A stretch of DNA of 64,000 bases from positions 119,764,703-119,828,702 of the forward strand of contig OY294070.1 of NCBI GenBank assembly GCA_958510875.1, in the 5' to 3' direction. The notes under the pieces were generated by a model that was not told the origin of the DNA, did not search any database, and saw only the letters and a program-made list of their open reading frames with translations. Below, piece by piece: positions 11,945-23,217 of the stretch. Numbering within the stretch: the stretch's first letter is position 1; every line of letters begins with the position of its first letter. A program made the position numbers and the translations under genes. The DNA comes from Endomychus coccineus. Lineage: Eukaryota > Arthropoda > Insecta > Coleoptera > Endomychidae.

Positions 11945-12580
11945 GTGGCTTCAGCTTATGTTTGGAAACCGAACTCCAAATATGTGAACAGTACTCCAGG
12001 ACAGATCGAATCTGTGCTTTATAGATTATGAGGAGCTGGTGATACTGATGATGAATGTCGAGGATTTCATAGGAATAGTTGTTGTACCTGACATCATCAT
12101 ATCCGGGATTGTGAGATTCACCCTCTTGAGAAAATACAAGCTCGCGTTTTGGTTGAATTAATCTTTGCTACATTATCAGATATCCATTTCAAAATAGTTG
12201 ACAGAAATTCATTCATTGAAAAAGCGATATGAATGGTACCATCATCTGACGAGACAAGTGGTCATCTCCAACAGATCGTTGATATGGAACTGATATAAAG
12301 TTGATGCCAAGACAGATCCCTGTGGTAATCCTGTGTTGATAGCCGTTATACAGGAGACTCTGTCAATCTACACATGGAGTGATTTATCTGAGGGAGAACT
12401 CGACAGTAGATGACCAAGTCGGGCCGGAAAACTATAATAGGGAAATTTCTCAAGGAGGCCTTGGTACGAAACTCGGTCAAATGCTTTGGAAATATCCAAC
12501 GCTACAGATAGAGATTTCCCTCATTGTTGATCTTCCTTGATGAAAGTCATATTGCTCATCTTCATGATTTTGAATGATGG
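11945..12580 (-). pseudogene. CR1-like RT remnant
   Basis: The minus strand reads ALDISKAFDRVSYQGLLEKF (RT motif A with the catalytic Asp), then INTGLPQGSVLAST (motif B), then degenerate sequence. Near the C-terminal side, KAQIRS-type sequence is followed by SWSTVHIFG, matching the conserved post-RT block in other frames. The catalytic YADD box is not clear. Same family as 9525-10140 and 41815-42640. Many stops and shifts; inactive. Its 3' side abuts the AG microsatellite. Confidence 0.65.
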
Positions 12581-13538
12581 AAATCAAACAGTCGAAACAT
12601 ATACTTTTCATGTTTTTAATAAAGATGGGAAAATACGGGCAAAAACATTCGTTAGTTTCATTGTCTTATATCAATTTGTGAAGCATACTCGACGCGTTGT
12701 AAACTTTTCACGCTGATAAATAATTACAAAGAAGAGCACCGCAATGTGAAGAGCTTCAATGCATGACTACTTCCATCTAATACTAATAGTTAACCATCTT
12801 CTGCTTTTGTTTATAGAAATAGTGATGCCAAACATCTATTAGAAGCTCCTTCGAATAATGTAATTAAAGATTTTTATTAAACGACGTTCTTTTACGATAT
12901 AAAATCTCCATGGCGACCATTCTGAGATTCTCGATTCTGACTAAATATTCTAGACAGTCATTTAAAGTTCACTTATTTCCAAGCGAAGAGGGGTTAAAAT
13001 TTTACTGCGTCTTATACCGCTTACTTTTCGGGGTTATTGTTTTAATATCCATAAAATGGTAGCTTTGCCTCTATTGAACACTCGTTTTATTTGTAAATGC
13101 AGATCTCTATTCAAACTTATACAGGGAGACGGAGAGTCAGATGTCTATTAACATTTTTAGTCTATGGTATAAGCGTCAAATAGAAGACTCCATCATTCGC
13201 ATGTTAGTAAGCACTTTGAACTTTGAACCGATTTGTTGTTGTTTTTATTGAAATGTTGTGTTCTAAGATTTTGTCAATTTGAATGACCTTTCATGTAGTA
13301 TTGAATGAATCTATCGCTTTAACCTGCTTTTTTCCCGAAAGTGTATCTTATGCGATACATGCGTTTTGAGCAGATAATGTATCACACTAGGCCGGGTGTA
13401 TCCATAGCCATCCCATCATCTCAATTTAGTTTTTTCCATTGCTGGTGGGAGGATTTCGACGATGAATCCTACTTGTTTCAGATAAGTGATACAAAATAGT
13501 TAATGACTGGAAGTGCTGACAGTTAGAAGGGCAAAACG
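12581..13538. other. No gene recognised
   Basis: AT-rich, no convincing ORF or repeat on either strand. Confidence 0.45.
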
Positions 13539-13814
13539 ATGGCAAGTGCAGCAGCTCCTGAAGACAATGACAATGTTGTAATGTACATGAGTGATGAGGA
13601 TATGGATATGGGAGATAGTCCCGATTATAATCCCTCTGAACGTCCTGGTGCTAGTGATAGGTCCAATAGTTGGAATTCAGTACAAGCTGCTCCTAAAATT
13701 CTGACTACATCTATACCAATAGCTAGATCGATTTCAACAGCCACTCAGATTCCGCCTATAACAGCAACTATCCAACCTACACCGAAACCGACTACACCAA
13801 ATTGCTCGGACTGA
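13539..13814 (+). CDS. Unidentified acidic, Pro/Thr-rich ORF
   Basis: Ninety-one codons from an ATG in good context (AACGATGG). The first third is acidic with Met/Asp runs (MSDEDMDMGDSPDYNP); the last third is Thr/Pro/Ile rich and looks disordered. It ends CSD-stop, but the same frame continues for another 44 codons with CGKAKHSHFTGKC, a zinc-knuckle-like Cys/His spacing (C-x6-H-x4-C), so the TGA may be a premature stop in a longer protein. No family recognised. It could be a gag/ORF1-like transposon protein or a decayed host gene. Confidence 0.35.
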   Translation: MASAAAPEDNDNVVMYMSDEDMDMGDSPDYNPSERPGASDRSNSWNSVQAAPKILTTSIPIARSISTATQIPPITATIQPTPKPTTPNCSD

Positions 13815-14462
13815 TCCTGTGGGAAGGCAAAACATTCTCATTTTACTGGTAAATGTAGTGAAGAACCAACCATTCCGAAAATATTGGAGCTCGCTGATCC
13901 AGTAGACTACCATTCACTTTTTCATCTCATGAAATCTTACAAATAATGTTCGATGAAAGGGATCTATATGAAATACAAGTTCACGAAAATGCAAGGGATA
14001 TTCCTCCTCTTCACGGTTACATGAATGGAAACCAATAACATCGTTAAAATGAAACAGTTCTTTGTATTGCTTATATGAATAGGCATTGTGAAAGTTCAAG
14101 TACTTACCTATTGATCAAAAGGTAAGATATTTTCAATTTGTTTACCAAAAAATGTAACGTTACGAACTCGCTTGGAGTTGTATCTGCCGATAATGACGAA
14201 GCTGTCTCCAAAAATCGTGATAACGTATTTCTGAAATTTGTAGAATGGGTTTCACATGCCCACAATATTTACTGGTGGAACATTTCCTTGTTGTTCAGTG
14301 AATTGATGACAAAATTACAGGATTTTAAAGCACCTTTCCTCATGTTCTGGATGCCAAGCTAGGACAGGTTGTAGATGGTAAGGTCTTTGACAATCTCTAG
14401 GTAAAGATTTTCAAGTTGTAACGTGATGTATATTACCAAAAATATATACATTTCAATATGAA
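13815..14462. other. Possible continuation of the 13539 ORF, otherwise unassigned
   Basis: 13815-13946 stays open in the frame of the preceding ORF (zinc-knuckle-like Cys/His cluster). Beyond that, a 74-codon ORF (14138-14362, plus) has no recognisable motif. Confidence 0.35.
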
Positions 14463-14627
14463 ATGAAGTTAAATGAAGAAATAAATATGACTATAAACAC
14501 GAACAACATAGTGGAACTAATGCTAGAAACAGAGGACAACTGGGCAAAGATAAAAGCATACAAAAATGAAATACTTCAAATAAAAGAGGAAGAGGAAAGG
14601 AAGAGAGAAACCGAAAATGTGGTCTGA
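14463..14627 (+). pseudogene. R1-like non-LTR ORF2 C-terminal tail
   Basis: A 54-codon frame reading NNIVELMLETEDNW and, further on, EILQIKEEEERKRE. This resembles the closing segment of R1-clade ORF2 proteins (xxMLxxxxxWxxVxxxxxxIxxxKExxERRR). No RT motifs survive upstream. A GTTTTAGTGGGTAGGC word downstream fits an R1-type 3' UTR. Without a database comparison this remains a resemblance. Confidence 0.4.
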
Positions 14628-14689
14628 TCTGAGGGATATTGAAATCATATCCTATGAAGCTATGCGAAAGTGATTTCTTTTTGAGGTTG

Positions 14690-15145
14690 AACTAGGTAGA
14701 GTTTTAGTGGGTAGGCCTCTTAGAGAGGAGAGTCCCACACTCTGTGCGTAATGCATTTCTCCACCTATCGTAAAAAAATCGGGCACTCAGACGCTGGATA
14801 GATTATGGCCTCCAAATCATATGTTCCTAAGAAGAAAGTGATGGATAGAATGTGATACATATGGATGATCCATGTGTTCCGGTTATTTGTAGTAAGTTAT
14901 CCCAGCACATATGATTCACTAAGACATGGAGTCCGTAAATATGGCCATTAACCATATTATTGTACAATACACCGGAATTCGTTCAACAAAAGAGACAATT
15001 AGAGCTAAGCAGACAAAAATAGAGGATAGAGTGCTCTTTGGATCTGAAGTAATGCTCACGCGGTTCCGGACTAAAGGGTGAAGACAGGGAAGGTTTTAGT
15101 AGGTATGCCCGTTTTTAGAGCAAGTCTTGCACTACCAGGAGTGAT
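14690..15145 (+). repeat. Two copies of an R1-like 3' UTR segment
   Basis: GAGTTTTAGTGGGTAGGCC at about 14698 and GGTTTTAGTAGGTATGCCC at about 15091 are followed by related AGAG...AGTC(C/T)(C/T)GCAC words. They suggest two truncated 3' ends in the same orientation. Confidence 0.35.
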
Positions 15146-15186
15146 AGATCCAAAGTTCCTGGTGTGCATGAAGCATTTAGGCTATA

Positions 15187-15352
15187 TTAAGTTAGGTTAC
15201 AAACAAAGAGGGTACAATAAAGAATCATTATTGGTTATTTTGAGAGTTTTAATATTAGCGCGATTACAATATTCGCAGTACACATCAACAAAGTCAGGTT
15301 AGTTTGGGTTAGAAACAAAGGGGGTGTAATAAACAATCATCATTGGTTATTG
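15187..15352 (+). repeat. Two-unit tandem repeat, period about 115 bp
   Basis: AGTTAGGTTACAAACAAAG followed by AATAAAGAATCAT and ATTGGTTATT is repeated, diverged, from about 15300 (GGGTTAGAAACAAAG, AATAAACAATCAT, ATTGGTTATT). Confidence 0.55.
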
Positions 15353-15601
15353 TGCAAATACTTGCGTACAGAAGGGTGGTTAGCCTAGGTAGCAGGTACA
15401 TGTTAATTATCTGTGTCTGACAACCATTTACGTACATGGAATTTATGTAGACCTTAAAAAGTCCCTGAATTGGATTTTCCTACATAGAAAGGCAATTAAT
15501 AGATGCCAGACTCAATTTACGTCAACCCAGATTCATCTCCAGCTGAGTATAACCCCTTGTTTGCATTATTGACCCCAAACAACATTTAACCAGGTATATT
15601 T

Positions 15602-15656
15602 AGCCTACTCTGATGATGGATACTTGATATCTGAAAATTTCTCTGTACTACGAGTA
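15602..15656 (+). ncRNA. Hammerhead-like unit cut off by a mariner insertion
   Basis: CCTACT, core CTGATGA, GGATACTTGATATCT hairpin, GAAA, ATTTCTC, then TGTACT. Both core strands are intact; stem I is weak. The unit's downstream part is displaced by the transposon at 15657-17433 and resumes at 17434. Confidence 0.4.
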
Positions 15657-17433
15657 TACAGGGTATTCCATGAGAGCCGTTCGTTAGAAGTTTTCATGGT
15701 TAGAAAAAAGTTAGAATTCTGAAATTTTGGGTCCCAGGGTTATCCAAGATTTTCTTTATTTTCTAAATATTTTCAAGATCATACTACTTCCGGTTACACC
15801 GGAAGTCGCCATTAACTTCCTTATTTTAAATGGAACACCCAGTATATTATTTCATTTTTAGATTCCTGAGAAAATGTCATAGTGGATTCCATCAGGTTTC
15901 TCTATACCTATTTTCAATTTTTTCTTAGATATCTTGATTTTTTTGAAAATTTTGACAGATGTAGCGCTGTTTTGAGCATTGCGCCCTTTAACAAATTTCG
16001 ATTGGTGGAAAGCGCTTCTGGGATAGACGGAAGCACAGGAATGATTCTTTCGAATGCTATATTGACAACTGATTTATCGCATACAGGCTATCCAAAATTT
16101 AATGACCAATTACATCATTTCAAAAGTTGAAAAAGTTCGTTTTTTCAAATAGGACACCCTGTATTTTATTAGATGGTCGGATGCAGAATTAGATTCTGCA
16201 TCGATTTGCTATGACATTCCCTATACCTATTTCCAGTGGTTTTCTTGTTAATATTTTTATCAAAAGGTGATCAAACTCCAAAAGTTCTACCAAAATTTAA
16301 ATGCGGCAAGATATCTGGAGATACTAAGAGGGTTTGTTAGTGATTTTCTAAATGCCCTACCTCCACGTGATAGAGCAAACAGTTGGTATCAGCTTGATGA
16401 TGCTCCAGCACATTCCACTATAGCTGTACACCGGCAATTGTCACTGATGTTCGAGGATCGGTGGATTGGCCCGCGAGGACCTTGGAACTGGCCACCCAGA
16501 TCACCCGATTTGACCCCCTTGGATTTTTACCTCTGGGGTCTCATGAAAGAACTAGTGTACTCTAGGCCGATACAAACTAGAGAGGAATTGTTGAACCGTG
16601 TTCACCATGCGCTTACTAATATAAGTCCAGACGAACTTCCGAGGTCTGTTTCGCGAGGAGTATATGACAAGAGTTATTCAGTGTTTGAACCAAAATGGAG
16701 GTCATATAGAACAATTATGGTAATTTTACATTCTCTTATTATTTTATGTCATTATGTTCCAATTTTTTGTTTTTATTTTATATTTCGTTCCAAATGTTAT
16801 GTACTAATGTCATGTTCTAATCAGAGTAAGTTTCTTACCGTTTCATTGATGTTTATTTGGCTTCGAAAGGCAAGCGATGTTTCGATTTCTGCCAAAAAAC
16901 CACATTAAAATAAAAAATATGGATTAACAAGAAAACCACTGGAAATAGGTATAAGGAATGTTATAGCAAATCGATGCAGAATTAAATTTCGCATCCGACC
17001 ATCCAATGAAATACAGGGTGTCCTATTTGAAAAAACGAACTTTTTCAACTTTTAAAATGATGTAATTGGTCATTAAATGTTGGATACCCTGTATGTGATA
17101 AATCAGTTGTCAATATGGCATTCGAAAGAATCATTCCTGTGCTTCCGTCTACCTCAGATATCAAAGAAAAAATTGAAAATAGGTATAGGAAAACCTGATG
17201 GAATACACTATGAAATTTTTTCAAGAATCTAAAAATGAAATAATATACTGGGTATTCCATTTAAAATAAGGAAGTTAATGGCAACTTCCGGTGTAACCGG
17301 AAGTATTATGATCTTGAAAATATTTTGAAAAGAAAGAAAATCTTGGATAACCCTGGAACCCAAAATTTCAGAATTCTAACTTTTTTCTGACCATGAAAAC
17401 TTCTAACGAACGGCTGTCGTGGAATACCCTGTA
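15657..17433. mobile_element. Tc1/mariner-related element with long (about 0.5-0.6 kb) inverted repeats
   Basis: Begins TACAGGGTATTCCA and ends TGGAATACCCTGTA, flanked on both sides by TA. The mirrored arms cover about 15657-16250 and 16922-17433 and differ by a left-arm insertion of about 85 bp. Inside each arm are further TIR-like words (for example GGAACACCCAGTATA near 15832 and GGACACCCTGTATT near 16152), so the arms look like nested mariner-type MITEs mirrored around a transposase remnant. Confidence 0.8.
16267..16908 (+). pseudogene. Tc1/mariner transposase, C-terminal half
   Basis: Reads YQLDDAPAHST, then WIGPRGPWNWPPRSPDLTPL followed by DFYLWGLMKELVYS: the second and third catalytic Asp boxes of a Tc1/mariner transposase, with 36 residues between the two Asp. 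The first Asp box and the DNA-binding helix-turn-helix domain are missing, so it cannot work alone. The last about 60 codons are Leu/Phe/Tyr-rich and probably non-coding read-through. It fills the centre of the long-TIR element. Same broad family as the 29430-30290 copy. Confidence 0.8.
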
Positions 17434-17530
17434 TAGTATTTTTCTACACTTTCACTACACGAGAGAAAGGTCTATAATTTTAGTGGATACAGGTGACTAT
17501 TTCGTAGTTATTGATGTGATGTTATAGTGT
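17434..17530 (+). repeat. Continuation of the interrupted hammerhead-like repeat
   Basis: TAGTATTTTT, then TTTTAGTGGATACAGGTGAC, TATTTCGTAG and GTGTATCCATGG follow the mariner element and correspond to the 3' part of the unit whose 5' part is at 15602-15656. Confidence 0.55.
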
Positions 17531-18413
17531 ATCCATGGTTATGAATTCTTTTAATGTTCCAGCTACATTGTTTGAAAGATTGCTTACAAGAGAAAACATA
17601 ACACATATGATAAGATTGAGTTGTATGAGCTTACAATTTTTTAATTTAGTTACATGCTCTAGCACTTACGCGAGATCCTCCTTTCAACCATTTTATTACC
17701 TTGAAAAAACTTTACGAAAATCATTTGATGCTTTATTGCTCAGCAGACGCGAATTTTGTCTGTGCACTATAACAAAACATGGAACAGGACCCTGGGTAAT
17801 GCAAACTTTACAACGACTTTAAAAGTGGAGGCGTGGAACCGGCGAGTTGTCAAGAGAGGGCATAGGATGAAGGAACTGGCAACCGGAAAAGGAAATGGAA
17901 CACTTGGATAGATGAAATCCGAGAAGAGATAGATTTCTGCTACTGAAAGACTGATGTGGCCTTTCACGCACTTTGAAGAAGCTATAGACAAATTGCTTCG
18001 TTACTAACGAAATGGGATCGCCTCTCTAAATACCCATAGCTTATTCTTATACATGGCAAATCCTTGTATTAACGGTTGTGTTATCAAATCGAAATGGTAT
18101 TAATACATTGATAGTTGATAAATAATATTGAATCAAAGTCGAATTAATTTTTGTCGATTATTCAACTGTTTACAGTGCTGTTTTTAACAATATCGGCACC
18201 CTGAGGAAGGTTTACAGTGCATCTTTGCTTTCCAATTCAAATCAATAGCGAGATAAACTAAGGACATAAATTGAGAGATAGTGCGGAAGATTTATTCCTT
18301 TTTAATAAATTATAAAAAAATAAAATTTAGCTTTCCTGGCTCACCTATCAGTAAATGCTCCAATGCTTTCTACAATTTCATTTTTGATTGACCACTTTGA
18401 CTGTGGTTTGAGT
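17531..18413. other. Mostly unassigned; possible RTE-like ORF2 tail
   Basis: Near 17880-17940 the plus strand encodes GNRKRKWNTWIDEIREEID, reminiscent of the Arg-rich ...RWIDEIREDL tail of RTE-type ORF2 proteins. It is isolated and broken by stops. The rest holds nothing recognisable. Confidence 0.3.
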
Positions 18414-20070
18414 CAGTGGCGGCTCGTGAACTTTTTAAGAGAGGAGGCTGGACATAAAACGTTTTTGTAAAAATATACTCTATTCAGACAATTAATTTAA
18501 CCTTTGCGCAGCGACCGAACCAGCTTCTTCAGTGACAAAATTAATTGTGGCCCAGCAAGAACCAACGTGGAGGTATAGTTTCTCTTGGCAAAACATTTTT
18601 TCTGTTCGTTCTTTGTTTTTTATTTTATTTGGATTTTTATTATTTTTTCTTTTTTTTGGAATTTTTCATATTTAGTTTTTTTTAATTAATTTTATTAACT
18701 TTTTTATATCCTAAAGTCTTTAGTTTGCGAAAAATGATCAATAATATTATCATAAAATGTATCATTATGTGTGTTTTTCCATAGATATTAAACTAACATT
18801 GTATAAACGATTTTGGCCCACTGTATTTCGCATGTAAGTTTAATTCGTTTGAGAGTAGAAACTGATCTCTCCACCAATGCCGACATGACAGGAATGGTGA
18901 CTGTCAAACAAAGTAGTTTATAAAACTGAGGTAAAACTTGTTGCAAATCATTGTTCACATTTTCAAATAAAATATTAAAATGATATTCTGTATTACCTAC
19001 GGAAACTTGAAATTTTATCAATGAGATGTTTCAAACGATCTCTTGAATAAATTATATCAGTGAATTTATGTTGTAAAATTTGAAAAATAAGAACAGTTTG
19101 TTCAAATATTAATTCAAAAGTATCAAGAAGAAACAAAAATTCCTCATTTTCTAAATAAGATTATTAACCAACAGCAGCATTTAATGAAACCTGATCTGTT
19201 GAAAAGTCATCACTGTTTAATATAAAATCAAATGTTTCAATTAATTTGTCTTTATTTGTATGGCAAGCACTGCACGTAATGTAAAATTCCATCGAGTTGG
19301 AGCATTACAGGGAATTCTGTTTCTTACTATGTTATTTAAAACTTCAGTTAGTTTGGTGGATTTGCTACAAAAATTTGAAAATGACGATAAGTTGGAAAAG
19401 AAGTTCTAACTTCCTTAATGGAACTACATGCATTACTTAAAACCAAATTCATGTTGTGAGCGTAACAATGGGTAAAAATAGCCTGAGGCGAAACTTATTT
19501 TATTTTTTTTTGAAGACCGTTCAAATATCCCGCCATTACGCAGATCCCGTTAACCATAAATATATTTTATAATTGTCAGTATTAAACGATCGATTTTGAG
19601 ACTTACCTGACATCACTAATCCTTTCAAATCCGGTGAAGGCCGTTTATTTTTAAGAAACACTTTTTTCTACTTCGCGTGGCGTCACAAAACAAATACCGA
19701 TGCAACATGCATGTGTCGTATTCCACACCACCGAGCGTACTGATCTGAAAGGCCGGCGGCCAAAGAGAGAACTCTTTGCCGGCGGCAGGCTAGCCTACTG
19801 AGGGTGTTGCCATTTTAGATATGTTCTACGGTATTTAGCAATTGGATTGGTCGGAAAAACGGCAACTGTGTTGAGCATCAGGTGTTTACTGTTTGAAGGT
19901 TTGAAATGTACTCTATAGAGTCTAGCCTCAGGGCACTGTTGCTAGATTAAAATTAACTACTGAGAACGGGATTGATTGAAAAATTAAAAAAAGTATTAGA
20001 GAAACAGGAAATAAAATGAATAATGATCAACAAGATAAATTGGTGAGGAGGCTGAGCCTCTTTAGCTTTT
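18414..20070 (-). mobile_element. Second hAT element, degraded
   Basis: The left end CAGTGGCGGCTCGTG (18414-18428) is a typical hAT terminus, different from that of the 3411 element. No matching right terminus is intact; a GAGGAGGCTGAGCCTC word near 20045 resembles the sub-terminal left sequence and may mark the lost end. 19660-19900 is a GC-richer promoter-like stretch with an imperfect GCCGGCGG hairpin. Confidence 0.6.
18788..19600 (-). pseudogene. hAT transposase remnant
   Basis: The C-terminal dimerisation block is visible (CLTVTIPVMSALVERSVSTL with its Glu, then KRIK). About 130-240 codons upstream, in degenerate frames, come FTHCYAHNMNLVLSNAC and GVNGICVMAGYLNGLQK, the equivalents of the HCxAHxLNL and GxDGAxxMSGxxxGVQ blocks of ZMYM-like hAT transposases. 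The Asp of the second block is replaced (VNG), so the active site is lost, and there are several stops. The zinc-finger N-terminus was not found. Confidence 0.7.
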
Positions 20071-20124
20071 ATTTTGGTTTGAATTTGTACACTAAAAAGA
20101 TTGCTCACGTATATCCTTACATAT

Positions 20125-21150
20125 GAAATATAATGACAGAGATCTATCGGATAGTGAGTTCATAGTCGAAGCATTTGCTGATTATTTTGGTAATTCATTT
20201 AAGAGTGTAGGAAACTTTGGAGATGCTAAAAATAATTATGAACATTTTTACACTAATCCTTGTACTATTATCAATGTCAATAAATAGAACGAAAAATTCA
20301 AGTTAGGTTGGTTTTGATAAAATACTCGTTTTTTATTGAAGATTGCAGACAATTATTAATAGAACCTTCAGTTACATTATTCAATATTTGTATGCTAACG
20401 AGCACATTTCCTGATGTTTGGAAAGGATGTAAAATTTGTCCTGTACACAAAAAGGGTGATCGGTCAGATGTCATCAACTACAGACCTATAGTATATTATC
20501 CAATATATCTACGGTCTTTGAAACTATACTTCATATGAAAATTTACCACTGTGGGCAACAAAAAATTACACCATTACAAAATGGATTTATGAGCGGGAGA
20601 TTCATTACAAGCAACCTAATACATTTCACTCAGTACGTGTCTGAATCATTGGAACAGTTTCGTGAGGTTCATGTAGTCTATATTGTCTTTTCTAAGGCGT
20701 TCGATAGAGTGGATCATAAACTGATATTAGATATACTCTTGCATTTTGATGTTTCTTGTGATATCATAGTCTTAATAAGGTCTTATCTATCCAACGTGCT
20801 ACAATATGTTGAGCATAATAATCAAGTCAGAGTGCTATGATAGCACTCTGGTATTCCTCAGGGATCTAACTTAAGTCTAATTTTATTTTTGATATTCATC
20901 AATGATATCGTAGATATTGTTGAATATTCCAAAATATTGATATTTGCTGATGATATCGAAATTTTCAGGAGTATTAATGACTGTTTAAAACTTCAATCAG
21001 ATATTAACAAAATCTTTGAATGGTCGGCAACGAACTGTTTACATCCTAGCATTGAAAAATGTCAGCTTATGATCTACTCAGCTAGTTTAAATGAAGTGAC
21101 TTTTACTTACCAAATTGGGAACGTCAATTCAAAAGGGTGGATAATATAAG
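20125..21150 (+). pseudogene. Jockey/CR1-like RT remnant
   Basis: In three frames the plus strand reads EAFADYFGNSF (linker after the endonuclease), ICPVHKKGDRSDVINYRPI (start of RT fingers), VYIVFSKAFDRVDH (motif A), SGIPQGSNLSLILFLIFIND (motif B, after a stop) and ILIFADDIEIF (catalytic FADD box). The RT therefore has all core boxes but at least two in-frame stops and several shifts. The endonuclease and C-terminal ends are missing. A 23-nt palindrome lies at 20828-20850 next to motif B. Confidence 0.8.
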
Positions 21151-21839
21151 AGATTTACTGACATGGGGCGTACAAAATTTGTTCCATATAAAGTGATGGT
21201 TCTGACAGATGCCAATAGTTAGCAATTTTGCTTGGTACACTTCCAAAAGTATAGATTCCAATTGGTTGGACTGTGCATCTTCTGTTTCTGTAGGTTAGGA
21301 AAAATCGTTCGTGGGGCGTCTGCTTAGGATACAGAGTGAAATATTCATTAAATTCTATGGATTTTACTTTTCCTTAAGACCCTGAAGTGAACACAAATAA
21401 ACGAGGCTTGTTGGCATTTTTATGGTGACATGAACCACCAGATTTGTTTCTTCGTGCTTTATGTCACTTAAGGAGGTTCGGTAGAGGTAGCCTTTTACGA
21501 TACAATTTTTAAAAATTGTTTTAATGCGTTACAGACCGTTGAGAATAACAATATGAGAATACGTCTGATTTTTTGGAGGGTATCACCACACCGTTTTTCA
21601 AATATATCGAGTCGGCAAAACAACATTTTAACATGAAAGCTTATGGGGACGTGGTTAAGTCTTCAAATTAAATAAAAACGGCTAAATAGAAACGCTTTTT
21701 TTTTTAATGGAATAATATTGTTACAGTAATATTCTGTGCAAGTTTGAGCGAGTCTCATGAATTATTTCTATGAAAAAATAGTTTAGAACTTTCAATTTAT
21801 AGATTTTATTAATTAATTGTATGATATAATTTTCTCCTT
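21151..21839. other. No gene recognised
   Basis: AT-rich; no ORF or repeat I can assign. Confidence 0.45.
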
Positions 21840-22140
21840 TTTGTTTGAAAAAAGTCTTAAGTTTTTAATATTTATGTAAACGTCATCATTTTCTGAAAAG
21901 GTTGCTTTCACTGTGGAATAATACGACCACATTAAAAAAGACAATACTTTTTGGATAAGTCGAAAAATGTGATGGTAAAATGTTTTCACAAAATTTTTCA
22001 ATTCCGTGTTTCGGTACTCCGTGAATATGTCGTACTGACGATTGTGTTTTTCTACAAATTTTTGTGGACGAAGTTCGAATGACGTTTCTTATGACTTCTT
22101 TTCAATTCCATTATTTTTCATAAATAATTAGCGAGAAGTG
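21840..22140 (-). pseudogene. Crypton-like tyrosine recombinase, N-terminal domain (copy A)
   Basis: The minus strand reads RQYDIFTEYRNTE, then after a shift MWSYYSTVKATFSENDDVYI and NIKNL. This is the DNA-binding (core-binding) region of the arthropod Crypton-like YR proteins; the same WSYYST motif is at 27440-27622. The catalytic domain is absent on the downstream side. Frame changes show it is dead. Upstream lies 5' non-coding DNA with an inverted repeat (22336-22431). Confidence 0.6.
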
Positions 22141-22335
22141 ACAGGCATGAGGGGCGTGAGAGCAAAAAAGGCTTTCTGCTCAATGTCAAAATCATGGCTA
22201 TGTTTACAAATATTTGCTACATGTAAAATGCTTGATTGTTACAGTGCAATAAAGTATTTGTTTACTTTCGAGAATCGCTATGGTAATGTAGGGCTTTATT
22301 GACGGTTGGCGATAATAACTATTCATGTGACAAGG

Positions 22336-22431
22336 CAGTAAAGTGACACTTTATCGAACGAATTCGCAGATTGCCAGACGAGGCAGAACCGAGTCGGGTA
22401 AGCAAAAGAGTTCGATAATGACATTTTACTG
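22336..22431. repeat. Inverted repeat upstream of YR copy A
   Basis: CAGTAAAGTGACACTTTATC (22336 on) and GATAATGACATTTTACTG (to 22431) are mirrored arms of about 22-24 nt with a few mismatches and a spacer of 50 nt. Placed like the inverted repeat near copy C (28233-28291). Confidence 0.7.
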
Positions 22432-22704
22432 ACGTGTTGCATACAAGATTCTATCGACTACCACCACACTGTTTACTATCTGCTTTATATTTTGGGGAGT
22501 GAATAATTATTTCAATATTATAATATTATTGCTTATCATGATATATATTCAATAGTAATGTGCAATTGAATGGATTATTGAAGTTGATACCAGATGTTGA
22601 AGCAGCAGCTATTGCAAAAGATTTGGAACTGTAAATATTAGTATTTTTCTTTTCCATATCTTCGCCAATTAAACAAGTATTTCGGTTTTTCTCCATTTCA
22701 GAAT

Positions 22705-23098
22705 TTTGTAAAATTTCTATATCGGTGAAAGTTTCTGATTATGCTGGTTGTTGGAGAACACCGCCGAGCATTGTTTTGCTATTTTTGTTTTATTCTAAAC
22801 CGACTATTCCAAATAGGATTCAGCAATAATTCAGTTTCATTTTTCCATCCACCATGACGCTTGAGATACTCTTTACTGCCACCGGCATTAGCAAATAATG
22901 TGGCGGATGTTCTGCGCAACTAGTGACCAGTATATAATGAAGCAGCAGGAAAGTTAAGATAACTAGAAATTTTGCTAGGAATACCACCAATGGTGTGAAC
23001 GTCTACTGGATGCGAAGAACGCAGAGCGTACCTATCTCTTGCATAACTCAATAGGTTTGATTCCTCCTTCGAAATCAGCAGAGACAATAAAGCTCCTA
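22705..23098 (-). pseudogene. Crypton-like tyrosine recombinase, catalytic domain (copy B, 3' part)
   Basis: Minus strand: SYARDRYALRSSHPVDVHTI, then IPSKISSYLNFPAASLYTGH, a stop, LRRTSATLFANAGG, and YLKRHGGWKNETE. This is the C-terminal half of a tyrosine recombinase: the HxLRR box (here interrupted by TAG in place of one codon) with its Arg, and the LKRHGGW box with the catalytic His. The nucleophile Tyr usually found just after HGGW is not evident. The N-terminal half appears to be at 27440-27622, on the far side of the CR1-like element. Confidence 0.75.
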
Positions 23099-23217
23099 GA
23101 CTTATATGTTTTTGATATGATAGTAGTAGTAGTGTTTATTGATGTCTTATACATAGTATATACATACGTCAGAGAACAAAATTACTTTTTAAATAACATA
23201 ATATATATAAAATTAGA

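Noticed and set aside
12020..12080. Hammerhead from ACTGATGATGAATG
   Set aside because: No GAAA partner and no pairing stems; the word lies within an RT remnant.
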